A stretch of DNA of 64,000 bases from Theobroma cacao (lineage: Eukaryota; Streptophyta; Magnoliopsida; Malvales; Malvaceae), in NCBI RefSeq assembly GCF_000208745.1, contig NC_030855.1, positions 16,428,714 to 16,492,713 of the forward strand, read 5' to 3'. The notes under the pieces are model-generated. The model made no database searches. It saw only the letters and a program-made list of their open reading frames with translations, and was not told the DNA's origin. The number at the start of each line of letters is the position of its first letter. The first letter of the stretch is position 1. Position numbers and translations under genes: made by a program. This document shows, in pieces, positions 12,301 to 24,879 of this stretch.

Positions 12301-13353
12301 TATCATCATTCATCATGCTAGTCATTATGAAATGTTCAATCATTCGTAATCATGTTTTATCTCTCATCTCAAGCACATAATCATGGACATATCAATTATT
12401 TAGCCTAGGACAATCCTTTTAGGCAATTAACATAATTTTCACAACATTCATTAGTCTAGACATATTCATCATGCACACATTTGTATTAACATCATTAGCC
12501 TAGGCATAATCCTTCTAGGCATATCAATATCACGTCATTCATAAGCTACTTCTAGTCTAGGAATTCTACCTCTAGACTTACTTGCAACTCATATATAGCA
12601 TATATCATTCATTGCATTTTCATTATTGAAGCATACATGGACCTTAGTCATTAAGCTCTTACGCATAAAAGTTTTACCCACTCACAGTGACAAATTAGAG
12701 GTGCTTCATAGCCAAGCTTCAATCTTGAGCCTCCAATTGTGTTTCAACTCATAAGCATACCTAAATTGCTTAATCTTCCTCTACGTGTATCAAAATATAA
12801 CAAAACTAATTAAATTCTGGCTTTCGAAAAATGCCAACTTTTCTAAAAATAATCAAATCTTTAACAATCCAACACATAAGTTCAAATCCTTCACCAATGA
12901 GCTCAACACATACCTTAAAATTTGGATTGTGCTATTGTTTACCCAAATATCCAATCAACTCAAGGGGGGTCAATTTCTTCAAAGCTAGATTAAAGCAAGA
13001 TCTAAGTTATTCATCAGTTAAATTAGAAATCAATTGGTACAAATGCTTAATCTTACCTCTAGAAGCATTTCACATGCTCCAAGTTTACTCCAAATAACTC
13101 CAAGTACTTCAAAAATCATTATTGGGAGTTAGGGTTTTGGGTTTTATAAAGAGAAAGAAAAAATCATAAATCAAGCCTTTATGAGTGAAAATCTCCTTCC
13201 TTTAACACTTAGAACCATGATTTAGGATTAGAGTCTGCTGGGTTTGAAGGGTGTTAAAGTTGATAGAAAACGATAAAGAAATGAGGCAATAAGAAGAAAA
13301 TGAAGAGAAAATTAGGTTTAGGGGTTTTTAAGCCCGTTTTATGCTAATCTGGT

Positions 13354-13610
13354 AGTCTAGGATCAACTATGGTGCACTTGTAGTCGATCCTAGACCATAA
13401 AAATTGTGTTCTACCAATTTCCCCTTCACAAGATTGACTATAAAGGGTCTATAGTCGATCTTGGACCAGAATGTTCGTTTTTAGCCAATTTCTTCCATTT
13501 TTCCTTCCTAAGATCAACTATAAAAGGCCTATAGTCTATTCTGGACGGGAATGCATGATTTCCTTTTCTTTTACTTCATAGGATCGACCCTCTATGCTCA
13601 AAGATCGACT
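13354..13610. repeat. Four pairs of inverted ATCGAC/GTCGAT motifs
   Basis: Core hexamers at 13362/13383, 13433/13454, 13513/13534 and 13583/13604 are each offset by exactly 21 bp. In the first three pairs the partners are inverted relative to each other, with arms up to about 15 nt (GTCTAGGATCAACTA against TAGTCGATCCTAGAC). The fourth pair is direct and decayed. Confidence 0.8.
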
Positions 13611-14340
13611 TATTTGATCCAAATTCGTAAAAAGTGTTTCGTTTGAAGTCTAAACTCATTCTAAATCTCTTCCACAAACTCCAACCATTCATATAACATG
13701 AAATCCTTACATATAAATATCTAAATATATCATCAAAAGTCACAATCTCACTTAGACTTCAACCCTATAGTTCACTATATTCAAGCTTTAAGATTTGCGT
13801 TCTAAGTACCATAATTATTATTCTCATCTTAACTCATCAAGAATGCTCAATATCCAAGCATGTACTCACTATCTAGATTCAAATCCTCATAATACTCTAT
13901 TTCACATAATGTGCAAATCAAAACTTGGCATAATTTGTATTAGGCATCATATTTATCAAGGTGCCAAACAATGCACTATACCATTCATGTGCCAAATATA
14001 TGCACAACATTATTTTGAGCCTTCACATGCTCATATATTATATTCATTGCTCTATGGAAATAAGAAACCCTTAAGCTCTTAAACATATACACCAAAGATT
14101 CAATTTAACTCATCAATTGGCTTAGTTCATCTTACATAGTTCATACAAAAAATCGAGGGTGTTACAAAAATATGTTAGTGCTTTATATAAGCAAACGCAT
14201 TATAGGCTTGTTGAAAGCTAAAACAGAAAGTGGTCTCGTGCGCACACAAGATCAATCCAAGCCTTGAGAAAATGCGAATTCCCCTTCCACGGGCGAGTAT
14301 ACATGTGGGTAAAGCACAAGTGACATTTTATACCTTGGTG

Positions 14341-14341
<1 letters not shown>

Positions 14342-14378
<37 letters not shown>
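14342..14378. repeat. (TA)n microsatellite
   Basis: Uninterrupted TA dinucleotides over about 37 bp. Confidence 0.98.
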
Positions 14379-14379
<1 letters not shown>

Positions 14380-14380
<1 letters not shown>

Positions 14381-16570
14381 CATTTTCAGCTTTTTCACCT
14401 TACCTTAACTAAGTCTTTTTACCATGGTGGAAAAGTCTTTGGAAAATAAAATTTGAATTTGTCTTTGATTTTGATTTTGCCAACCAAAATATGTCCTACC
14501 ATTATAAATTAAACTGTTGAAGAATCAAAGTTTTACTATTTATTTTCTGATTCCCTATCCTCAAATATCTCACCAGAATATTCTTAACACTTATTTTTTT
14601 ATATTTTCTGATTTTCCAAACAACCGTTCCTTCCCTATAAATACCAAGCTCCACATTCATTCTCCACACACTGAATATCACTTTTCCCTTTTTCCTCTTC
14701 TCTACTTAGCCTTGCTAGGTTCTTTCTTCTTTATTTTTTACTGCTCATGTATCCTTAATAGCTTGTGCAAACTATTCAAGAAAAGTCCATTGAAACTTGG
14801 GAGATAATTGCTTCAATCCTTTTGAACCAAGTTTCATACTCCGAATGGATGGAAATTATCCCTAAGGATAGTGTATAATGCCTCAAACTTCTTTAAGTTG
14901 TTTATTTACTCTAATTTTTGCTAACATTGAATGCCCCCATCAACCTTGACATGTCTCTATAAACACCTATACCCATGGATCCCAAATAAAAAAATAATAA
15001 TAATAAATAAATCATTGTTAAAAAAAACTGCATGCTTGACCTCCATAGTCAACAACCTGCACAGAGCATTTAATTTTCCCTTGGTAGCCGAATTGGGTCA
15101 CCTCCAATTGCCACCCACATATTTCTTTGACTTGGAGCCCCTCACTTGTAAAATAATTTTCAGAAGCATGATTTCACTTTCTGATTGTCAAAAAACTTGG
15201 ACAATCAGGTTCTATAAAAACCCTCAAAATTTTTTATTTTAAAAAGGAGGTCAAATTGAAAAAAACCTAAAGGGGCCAAATTTGCAAAAACAAAGAAAAA
15301 AATCCATAGAAACCTTGGAAATAGAGAAGCTAGAAAAACATAGCAACCAAAAACCCTAGAACAGGACAAAAAAATCTTAACTTTTCTACCAGCAATTATC
15401 CTAGCGACAATAAAAAGAAAAACCTAAGAAATCGTAAACCATTGAGGGATAAGTTCTAGGTTTCGAAGGGTAAGAGATCTCGTGGTTTCTGCAACCTTTC
15501 TCCCTTGGTTTTTGATTGAAGAAAAAGGAGAAGAGTTTAGAGGGTGAAATCGACAGTGATAATGGCAGCCTTGGGAAAGAAATCAAAGTAAAAAATAAGT
15601 AGAAAAGAGAGATAGGTTTTTGAGTAGTGGGAGAAAAAAAGAGAACTGCCATTGTAGAAAGAGAAAGTGAAAGAGGGAAATGGGGAGAAAAGAGAAGAAA
15701 AGGGGTTAATATACCTAAGGCAACCGGTTGTGAAATAGTGCCATTTAAGGAGTGAAGGGCACTAGTCAAAACGGTGCATTTTAACGGACTTGGGAGTGGT
15801 AGTGCAAAGCACTAGACAGTGCGTTTAGAGAGGAGCATTATGGGTTGCTTTGGGTGCTTTCACAGGCCAACTATCTTAGCCATCTCTAGCCCAAACAAGG
15901 TCAAGCTCTTCCCTGATATTGTGTGGATCTGATGTGGGCTATTTTGTTGTAGTTAACCCAACTTGTTGTGCTAAAAATATGGTTTAAAGTATAGGATTAA
16001 TGCAAATAAGCTGAAAAAATATTATGAAATAATGATTTTGGATAGGAAGATAAAAGTAAGAAAATATAGAAAATATAAATAGAAAAAAATAAATGTTTAG
16101 CTACAAAAGAATAGATGTAGTTAAGTAAAATGTAAAATATGTAAAAATAAAAACCCTAAATAATAGTAGTAGAGTTAGGTTATAAAAATAAATAAATAAG
16201 AAATAAGTAAATGCTTAGTAGTCAAAAAAAATGATCCAAACAGGTGAAATAATGTCTAGTTATAAAAGAATTAATTTAGCTAAATGAAAAAGGTAGAAAA
16301 ATGTAAAATATATATATTGGATATCTAGTCGTAAAAAATAGATTTAATAAGGAGTGAAAATAATATTAAAATAGATAATCATATGAAAGTGAGTTAAATG
16401 AATAGAAGTAAATATAAAATATATTTAATAAAAAAGTAAGTTAGGTACGTAATAGAAATAAAATATTTAGTTATATAAATGTATATTTTATATAGGTCTA
16501 TAAAAATAATAAAAGAATATGATATAGTATAGAATTATAAATATAAAAATATAATGATCATTTTATGATT
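14380..16570. other. AT-rich region, probable old LTR, no gene recognised
   Basis: I see no protein homology here. A promoter-like CCCTATAAATACC lies near 14634, followed by a CT-rich leader. A minus-strand open frame at 15769-15401 is Ser/Leu/Phe-rich low-complexity sequence and is not supported as a gene. The block may be the 5' part of the Tat/Ogre-like LTR whose PBS-like site is at 17746, but its left end was not found. Confidence 0.35.
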
Positions 16571-17400
16571 AATACAGATGATGGGATGTCCATTCGAAAC
16601 GCGAGAAGTTGCAATTCCGAACGAATTTCCTTAGGTTAAGGATTTTGATTAAGACCTCACCAGTACGATAGAAGGGTCTTAATTTTGAGTCTCGATGTTT
16701 CTAATCCTAAATAAATGAAAATCATATTAACCTAATAACAAACAAAACAAAACATAAAAACAAAGGAAACAAAAAAATAATGATAATAATAATAATAATA
16801 ATAATAACAATAATAATAATAAATACAAAAGGGAATAGATAAAATATGTAGTTTTAAAATATATGATTATATAAAATAAGGATTTTCATGATAATAAATA
16901 AATAAATAATGATAATAAAATTTTTAAAAATTATAAGATTATAATAATAATGAATATAGAAAATAATCTACAGTGGACATAGGGGTTTGTAGCACGTCGC
17001 GCATCTTTATTGTATTGTTAAATGTCATGGCATATAGATGTATTGTGTGCATGAGTTAAAACTCTAATGATGGGACTTTCCGAAGGAGCTTGCGAAGGTG
17101 ATTTCTTCGAAAAATTCCCTCAGTGAAAAGATAATTATGAGTCCCATCAGTAAGATAAGAGGGCTCAAAGAATATCTTTAATAAAAGGCTTTCGCTCGTA
17201 ATAGATTTGCATTCACGAAAAATATTATTTTCAAACGTGAATGATTACCCCGATGATGGGATTTACTCGTTAAACTTGTGAAGGCAAGTTTCCTTGGTAA
17301 TTCCTTAGGTGAGAAAATATCCTCAGATCCAACCAGTATGATGGACGGATTTAAGAAATATCCTCAATAAAAGGTTTTCATTTGGCATTATTTGAATTTT
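16571..17400 (+). repeat. Three diverged ~190-bp repeat units
   Basis: Related blocks begin near 16577 (GATGATGGGATGTCCATTCG), 17063 (TGATGGGACTTTCCGAAGG) and 17250 (GATGATGGGATTTACTCG). Each continues with a CGAA/CCTTAGGT-like core, a 'CC.ACCAGTA.GAT' segment and a closing AAAGG.TTTCG-like stretch. The first and second copies are separated by an AAT-rich insertion that includes the SSR. Confidence 0.65.
16777..16822. repeat. (AAT)n microsatellite
   Basis: AAT trinucleotide run with one interruption (AAC). Confidence 0.95.
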
Positions 17401-17539
17401 ATACCATGCATTTCATAATTACAGCATGTGCACGTCACACCTATAAAACCAAATAAAATATTTTAATTTGTTAATAAAATAAAAGATAAAACAAGTAAAC
17501 AATAATTAATGAAACATAAGAATAAAACCAATGGTTTAG

Positions 17540-17754
17540 GATAACATATGATTAAATGGTATCGTTCGTGGAACGAGCGTCATGGGGTGCTAATCCTTCC
17601 TTATGCATAACCGTACTCTCGAACCCAACTTTAAAGTTATGTATACCAGTTTGCTATTCTTTAGACATATCTAAAATCGATTTAGGATTTCATCGAATAA
17701 AACAAATTGAATAGGTGACCAATCACCTCTAAATAAAAAGATTGATGGCAACTC
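17540..17754 (+). mobile_element. End of a Tat/Ogre-like LTR and degenerate PBS
   Basis: The segment carries landmarks I recognise from the 3' edge of plant Tat/Ogre-type gypsy LTRs: a 'GGGTGCTAATCCTTCC...' block, 'TCTCGAACCCAA', 'AGGTGACCAATCACC', then TGGCAACTC at 17746-17754. The last is one transition from TGGCGACTC, the PBS used by these elements. No internal region survives. Confidence 0.5.
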
Positions 17755-18154
17755 ATAATTTTTTCACATTTAACAGTCAGGTTTCCAAGCCAGCATGTTA
17801 TGACAACTTCACTCTTTAGTTTGAATACTGATTAGATTAATTTAGGTTGTCCAAACCCCATGATAGATGTCCTGAAACCGAATGATTTATTTCTCACCCA
17901 ATCCCAACACTTCATAAACGATAGTCGAGTTCAACTTTAACTTTATAAACTCAATATTACAATCCAAACTCAATTAAAATACCAAGCCTTCCGTGGATTA
18001 GGAACCAAATTCAAATCATCGCCCTTAGTAGAAGTGTCCCACTCCAAATGCACCTATATATTTTGTATTATCCGCTCCATATAAAACTAAATTTGCTTTT
18101 GTCAAATACTTATATCGTACTAGACAGCCTACCAGTGCATTTAAGATATTCTCA

Positions 18155-19060
18155 ACCATTGAAATTTTGGTTAACTTAACTCTATGCTTAATCCCTTCCT
18201 AAGCCAATTTATCAACTTCACCATTTGCCTCACGAAGAATATGAGAGACTCTCCAACTTCGAATAAAATGTTGCATATTTTCAATATCAACTAGCCATTT
18301 TTTGAACCGCCAAATGGTCTCATTTGGATTCTCAACCCATGTGACAACATTTTTTCAATCACTTTTAATCCAATGATCAACATGATTATTCAGAAAAATA
18401 TTTAGACATGAAGTATTTAAAAACTTAATTTATGCTGAAAATTACTTACAATTAAAGCTTAGATTAGATTTTTTGAGAAAGTGAAAAACGCAACCAATGA
18501 CGGAAAAGAGGAAGTGTCACTACGGGTCTCTAGAGTAGAACATGAATTTTTGGAGAGGGAGAGAAGTTTAAGTTTTGTCTTTTATAATAAAATCTTAAAT
18601 TATAGAAAGAATTTTTTTTTATCTTTTCATGTAGTATTTTAATGTTAATATATAAATTATTTTTTTTATAAATTTACTTTAACTTGGAGTCTTTGACCTT
18701 ATTCCTTACAAAATTGTAAAAAAATTAATGAATTCATTAACAACTTTAACTACATAAAACTCTATATAAGTAATACGTAAAGCAAAAATTTTTGATAAAT
18801 GAGTGATGTCATGTGACACCACTCACCTTAGGGTAGGTCTGCCAATGTCGTCAATGCCAACCTCTGCTGGATTCCCCTATGAAGCTCCATCAACATTAAA
18901 CTTTAAACATCGGCGCCTTCCAATTACTCACTGGTCTTTGAACTTTTGCTTTCCGCTCTAAAGATACCAAGGACGGGTTTCTAAATATATCCTCAGTAGA
19001 TTCAACCAACTCTGGCCACTTTGATTTTGACGAAACCGCAACTCTCAATTTAATTGAATC
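18155..19060 (-). pseudogene. LINE ORF2 3' end: RNase H domain in two pieces
   Basis: The minus strand encodes the RT-RNase H linker (IKLRVAVSSKSKWPELVEST, then RPVSNWKAP) and the RNase H start FNVDGAS*GNPAEVGI at about 18925-18835. After an interruption of about 450 bp, the RNase H C-terminal half follows (KNVVTWVENPNETIWRFKKW, then SHILREANGEVDKLA*EG) at about 18360-18170. This RNase H type is carried by plant L1-like LINEs. The interruption at 18380-18835 holds no recognised element and lacks clear termini. Confidence 0.8.
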
Positions 19061-19560
19061 ATACAATTATTTATGTGTCTTTATGAGCTAGGAAAGAGTC
19101 TTTATTAGCTTCACAGTTCACCACATGTTCATTGCAGAAGAGTTTTGGTTTGAAGTTTTGATTTATACATTGTTCGCATTATTTAATACATCTAGCAATT
19201 TTTTAAATACTAGATATATAATTAAAATAAACAAAACTTGTTAGTAGTTTTTCTTATAAGTACAGAAAATTATGTATATCAAAATTTATATTGAGATTGG
19301 AAACATAAAATTGATTAATACTTTTATGTGATGAATTCACATTTTTTTTTATACTGACTTCCAAGCCTTTAAAAAAAATTGTTTCAATTTAATAGCAAAT
19401 AACGAAGGAGATGATTTTTAATAAACAAAAGAAGCAAAATATTTATCAAAACAATGAGCTTAATAGAGTTATCTTTAGAACACTTTAATTGTGATTGGCA
19501 CGACCAAGCCTTAATCATTCTCTTGCACCAAAAATTTGGCTAAAGGAAATTTTATTGGCT
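19061..19560. other. AT-rich spacer, nothing recognised
   Basis: Short poly(A)/poly(T) runs and no coding signal. It abuts the solo LTR that starts at 19566. Confidence 0.5.
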
Positions 19561-19565
19561 GTTTT

Positions 19566-22500
19566 TGAAATACCCCATACTTTGATATGGTGATAAATAA
19601 AGTTGATCGAATGCAAATTGAAGTCAATTAAAATGTTTAGAAGTGATAAAAGACGAAAGGAGTAGTTTAGGATAAAATGTTTCGCAAGTGAGAAAATAAT
19701 AATAAAATAATAATAATTTTATCGGAGGAGAATTTGTGAGATAAAAGGCGATTTGGAAGTCAAGTGAGGCATAATAAGGTATTTTTGGTACCAAGGAGAC
19801 AAGATAAAATTTTTAGAATAAAATAATATTTTATTAATAAAATAATATTAAAATATTAATATTTAGCCGGATGTCGAAGTCAATCAAGAAGGAGGATCAT
19901 ATGGTTGATCCAAGTGGGGGAGAAGATGACAAGCCCGACTCTACAGAAATATTTGTGATGACATACATGTGGTGGATAGCATGTTTACATGCTAAGAGAG
20001 TCTTGAAAAATTTACAAAAGTCGGTATTGTACCTAGAGGTACAATAAAGTTGATTTAAGCCTCGAACTAGATCAAATAGAGAATTTACAATGAAATTAAG
20101 AATTTTAAAGTCCCAGAATGGGTTAATATGGTGATTCGGAGTTCGAGGATCAATTTGGAGTCAAATTGGAATTTTCGCTATCTAGGGGCAAAATGGTCAT
20201 TTGCCACCTGGGGACAAAATGGAAATTTTTAGAAAATATTTTTGGCCCCATTTGACTTATTGGAGTAAGATTTGAGGTTTAGAAGTGAAAAATTTTAATT
20301 TCGGTATAATTTGGAGTAAAAGGGTAAAATGGTAATTTTACCATTCGAAATCGAAAATTTAATTTTTTGAAAGGATTTTGATCAAATTTAATTATTTGGA
20401 GTGTGAAATGAGTATGAGGAGTGAAAATTATGCATTATGGAAAATTTTCAATTTTTGGGGTAAAAATGTAATTTTTGAAAAGTTCGGGGGCAAAAGTGTA
20501 ATTTTGAAAAATTTGCTCCACCAAAACTTTGGAAAAATCTGGAAATTTCACTTAAGACTTGGATAAGTCAAAGGGAATGCATGGTGAAAAAAGTAGGACA
20601 AGTGGATGGCTAGAAAAAAAAATGAATTAATAAAATATTTAAAATATGAATAAAATAATATTATTTCATTAAACAATAAAAAGGCATAAAAAAATCAGCC
20701 CATAACCCATTCTTCTTCTTCAACATTCGGCCAAGCAAGAAACAAGAGAGAGAAAGGAGAAAACAAAACCCTAGAGAGAGAAAATCAAAGAAAAAGTGTG
20801 AATTTTCAAGGAAATTAAGTGAAAAAGGTGAGATTTTTTCTATTAAGCTTGAGTTTTCTTATTCCCAAGCATTTCTCTTTATTTTCCATGATTAAATTAC
20901 ATGTTTTCATGATGAATTCAATTCTGAAAAAATGGGTTAGGAGAGAGAAAGTTGTTGGATTTATTTGATTTTAATTTATGTTAGTGTTTTTAGTTAGTTT
21001 AGCATATTTAGAAACAAAACAACAAGAAAAGAATTTATTTTCTCCCCCAACCATTAATGGCTGAATTTACCATGTAGTGAGTGAGGATGAGTTTGATTTT
21101 ATTCTAGGAGAATTGGTTAAGGAATAATGAATTATGAGCCTAGAAAAATAATGGGAATTTTCGGAGCAAAAATACGAATTTTTACCCACTAGGGGTATTT
21201 TCGTAATTTGCTGTTGGGACTGATAATTTGCACCACACTGAGGGACATTAAGTTAATTTGGGTGCAATTGAGGTATAGAAACTGAAAAGAATTAAATTGG
21301 AGTTTAAACGGACCCGTTAGGAATTTAATCGGGTGATAAGACGAATTAGGCCAATACCGGGTTTAGATAGTTACCAGTGCATTTTTGCATTCCATATCAT
21401 GCATTGGTAGTCTAAATTAGTTTAATTTTGATTTAGTACCAACTTGGTGAAACTCTCGATTTTGTACTGTGTCAAGGTGGTGAGTCCTCCGATAAAGGCA
21501 AGGAAATTGCATCCGAGGACCAGTAGACAGAGTGCTTCGAAAGTCTGCATTCTAGACATTGTGAGTAAACTTACTGTCATTTTAATTATCTAGGGTGGTT
21601 TTTAGATGCTTTCATGAATTCTATGGAAAAAGGAATTTAAAAAGATAAATTTTCATGTTTTATGAATAAATGAGTTTCAATGAAATTAAATTATAAATTG
21701 TTTTGAAATTAATAGTGATTTTGAAAAATAGAGTACACGGAGACTGTTAATTGTGGCAATTTGATTGTTTAAATTAACTGGCTTATGATAAATCGAGCAT
21801 GATTGGCTAGTTGGCAATTGTATTGAAATGCGAATTGTTTGGTTACCTTGAAAAACTACGAATTACAAAATTGCCATATCATGTTATTGAGTTTTATTAT
21901 ATGGTGGATTATATATTAATTAATCACTGCAGTAGGGGGTTTCTGTGGACCAGCCTTTTAGAGGGGCACGGTAAACCCCATTATATTCTTACCTCGAACG
22001 GAGAGGCGCGTAGGGTATCTCCTGGGGTAAAGCTTAGGGTTCACTTCACACCAAACCACCACGTGAAGGGGAACTCAGCCAACGCCAAGGAACGGCTGTA
22101 TTTTTCTCAAACTAAAAATATATTTTAAGTGTATACGAAATTTTAACAGCCTTGGCGGACTCGGTTGGATGCCCTGCGCAAGGTATCACCGAGTATAAGT
22201 TTTGGCACGAGCCAAAGTTTTAAGAAATTCATAAGCCAAGTTGATTACTCGATTTATATGGATTGATTTTATTTGGTTGAAATGAACTGAAAGGTAATGA
22301 AATTGCAGTATGATGACTTATTTTAATTGTCTCCATTTACTCGGCTTTAGATACTTTAGATGGTATCTGTTTACTCACTGGGATTATAAAATCTCACCCC
22401 TTCTTCCTATACATTTTTCAGGCTTAGGACAGTTTGTAGATAGTCGAGTAGGACGAGAACTAAGCTCGGAACTGTATTATAGAAAGTAAGAGTTCACAGT

Positions 22501-23036
22501 CTTACATCCTCTTGGTCAATTGGAGCCCACGTGTCATTACAGATCAAAACTTATATTTTGGTTATCTTTATTTCTATTCATACAATTTTTACTTTACTTT
22601 CATGTGCGAAAAATTATTTACGAATATTTCTATAAAAATTTATTTTATGAGAAAATAGAATATTTTATTTATTATTTTTGAATAGTACTGGTTGTCAACA
22701 ATTTGCTTTTAAATGAACGTTTTAGATATTTAATTGTTTTTAAATCATTAAATATATATTTTTTGCTTACTTACTATATTTTTAGCAAGTTTTGGGATTT
22801 TTGATGAAAAATTACGAAAATACCCCTATGAGCCAGAAAATAATATTTTATTGTTCTTATTTGAAAATGACTTATGATTTTTTTAAATGCGAGATTTAAT
22901 AATTGTTGCTCACCGGGGAGATGCGGAAGTTGATGCTAAGCCTTGCGGGGTTTTGATCGGCATTCGGGGTGAAGAATGTCTGTCGAGGCCTCGCGGCGGT
23001 TGTCACGGGCTCGATGGGGAGTTCCGGGTCGTGACA
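19566..23036 (+). mobile_element. Mosaic solo LTR, gypsy family A/B
   Basis: This 3471-bp block starts TGAAATACCCCATACTTTG and ends TCCGGGTCGTGACA, with perfect GTTTT duplications at 19561-19565 and 23037-23041 and no internal region: a solo LTR. The first ~365 bp have a counterpart only at 62995. Then comes diverged family A-like U3. From about 20755 to 22030 it is almost identical to the young family A LTRs (for example 48380-49650). From 22030 to the end it is clearly diverged again. The candidate pseudoknot occurs at 22150-22194. Confidence 0.93.
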
Positions 23037-23249
23037 GTTTTAGATTTCAATAAAAGAGAAATTAGTAGGTAGATGTTCCTACAATAGGCTTATGCGTTAA
23101 TATCATGCTATAATAGCATATTTGTACACGTCAAATTGGACTAACCAAGAGAGAAATTAAACAACGTTAAGTCACAAACCTTAGCCACACTTTGATCAAA
23201 ATGAATAAGAGTTTGTTGGAAGATCATCTCAAAATTTTGTTTTAGAGAT

Positions 23250-23580
23250 TAAAAAAATATTAAAAAAGGTTATTTACAAAAATAATGACATGAAGACTAT
23301 ATGCATATCTTTACACACACATATATATATATAATAAATTTTTGAAAGATTACCCAAACAAAAAATTTATTTCTCTAAAATTGCTGGAAATAAGACAACA
23401 ATGTATCATTATATTGACATAAAAAAATGCTAATTAAATAAAGTGGAACAAATGGAGCAACGAGAGGTCTACTTTATTCGTTTGCTAGATTAAATTAAAC
23501 TCAATTATTCACATTTACAAATCACAAATATAATTGAACAATTAGCATCATTATTGAGGTTTACTTTACTATCTCCAACT
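23250..23580. repeat. Dispersed repeat, paralogue of 44060-44266 + 45727-45890
   Basis: The sequence (CATGAAGACTAT.TGCATATC, then AAGATAACCCAAAC-like, then the segment ending GAGGTTTACTTT) is shared with the flanks of the hAT-like insertion at 44267-45726. It gives the empty-site version of that locus. Confidence 0.75.
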
Positions 23581-23599
23581 GCTTAGTGTTCCACGTGAA

Positions 23600-23745
23600 A
23601 CGCGTGAAGTTTTAACAAGTGCTTAGTGGAACACGTGAAGTGTGACGGGAACAAAGCTGCTCATCAACTTGCAAAAGAAAGGCTTACTATCTCCAAAGGT
23701 CTTAATTTCACCAAAGATCATATTTTTTTTTCTCATGATTCTAAT
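23600..23745 (+). pseudogene. LINE-type RNase H C-terminal scrap
   Basis: The frame from 23641 reads CDGNKAAHQLAKERLTISK, matching the 'GN.AAH.LA' signature at the end of plant LINE or host RNase H-like domains. A related copy (AAYQLATERITIS) lies at about 60825-60870. Too short to assign further. Confidence 0.45.
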
Positions 23746-23763
23746 CTAAACTATAGTGTTTAT

Positions 23764-23969
23764 CACCTACGGAGAGTATTATAATCATTTTTTATCTTTT
23801 AATATGTGTTTTTTAATATTTTGCTATCTATTAAATAAAAAACAAGTAAATTATTATAATGATTCTCACCTATAGAGGGTATTATAGTAACTTTATATCT
23901 TTTAACATGTGCTTTTTGGTATTTTGCTATCTATTAAATGGAAAACATGTATCTGTTTGCTTTTTGGTA
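23764..23969. repeat. Two tandem ~103-bp units
   Basis: CACCTA.GGAG.GTATTATA starts at 23764 and 23867. Both units continue through TTTTGCTATCTATTAAAT. No gene is recognised between here and 24640; the rest is AT-rich. Confidence 0.75.
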
Positions 23970-24879
23970 TTTTGGTATTTTTCTGTTGTGTTTTTTTAAC
24001 AACATATAACTATTATCTGTGTCTCACGTTCACTTCTTACACATGGTTTAGACATTTTTCAATTTTAATGAAATGGTGTAATCGATTTTACCTTTCCTTT
24101 CTCTTCCAACTCAATGCCCAAGACTTCCCCTTAAAAACAATCACCACTTTCTCTAATCAAAATCTCATGTTTTCGTGCCCCTCCCTCCCATTCTTTCCTT
24201 CACTTTTTTTGCTTCCTCTCTTTTTAGAGTTTTTTTCTTGTTTCAGTTATTTCTTTCCCCTGCTTTAAACCACAAAACAAATAGTAAAAGGAAAGTGAAA
24301 ACAAAAAATATATATTACTCTGAATAAGCTTTAAAAAAAATTTTAAAAAAAATTGTGCTATCTTCAATACCATGAAATTCATGTAAATTGAGTTAATAGA
24401 GCTAAATTTCTTGCTTTAGAAACTGATTATCTTTGTCAATTAACTTCTCAAGTGATTATAAACGCTGCAAACATTGCACACAGGATACAAACACTAAGAT
24501 AACTTAAAGTAATGGAAACAACTTAAGTTTAATTTATAATTGATTTTGTCCTTTACGATTTTAAATTTATATACAAAATTTTTAAAATCAATTTTTTATA
24601 AAATTTTACAACCAGTAGCATAGCACAGGTACTATTCTAGTTGTTCTTTAAATTTCAACGAATTTTCTTTTATTTGAAATAAAAAAAAAAAGAGTAAAAG
24701 GTTATTTTGTCCAACTATGTACAAATGTCATGGAGCAATAAATAATCAAATTCTATAAATATTTATTTCATGTCAGTAGTCAAATAATCCAGCAGCTTTA
24801 TCAATTGTAAATGAATTCTAAATGAAGAAAGCCAAGGATTAATTCTAAATGAAGAAGGCCGAGGATTAATTCTAAATGA

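Larger units (their letters stand above)
10743..14166 (-). mobile_element. Gypsy LTR, 3.42 kb, minus orientation, probable solo
   Basis: Read on the minus strand it begins TGTAACACCCTCGATTTTTT at 14166 and ends TTTGGGTCGTGACT at 10743 (final CA mutated to CT). The flanks are AAAAG (10738-10742) and AAAAT (14167-14171), a 4/5 TSD. Copia LTR sequence seems to lie on both sides, so this is most likely a solo LTR inserted in the copia LTR. It resembles the LTR at 675-3220 in its ends and in having a U3 array of paired inverted motifs (13354-13610). It contains several short internal repeats. A TATA-like TTTATAAAAC (minus strand) lies at about 13140-13149. Confidence 0.75.

Noticed and set aside
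13795..14082. 95-codon frame in the minus-strand gypsy LTR
   Set aside because: Lies wholly within an LTR, has no domain, and the LTR is non-coding in related copies.
14342..14378. (TA)n tract as a matrix attachment site or promoter
   Set aside because: A plain microsatellite, with no flanking evidence for either role.
15401..15769. Minus-strand 122-codon frame
   Set aside because: Ser/Leu/Phe-rich low-complexity translation of a purine-rich tract, with no homology, promoter or splice context.
23909..24268. 119-codon hydrophobic plus-strand frame
   Set aside because: T-rich DNA read in a Phe/Leu-rich frame, overlapping a tandem repeat, with no initiation context or family resemblance.
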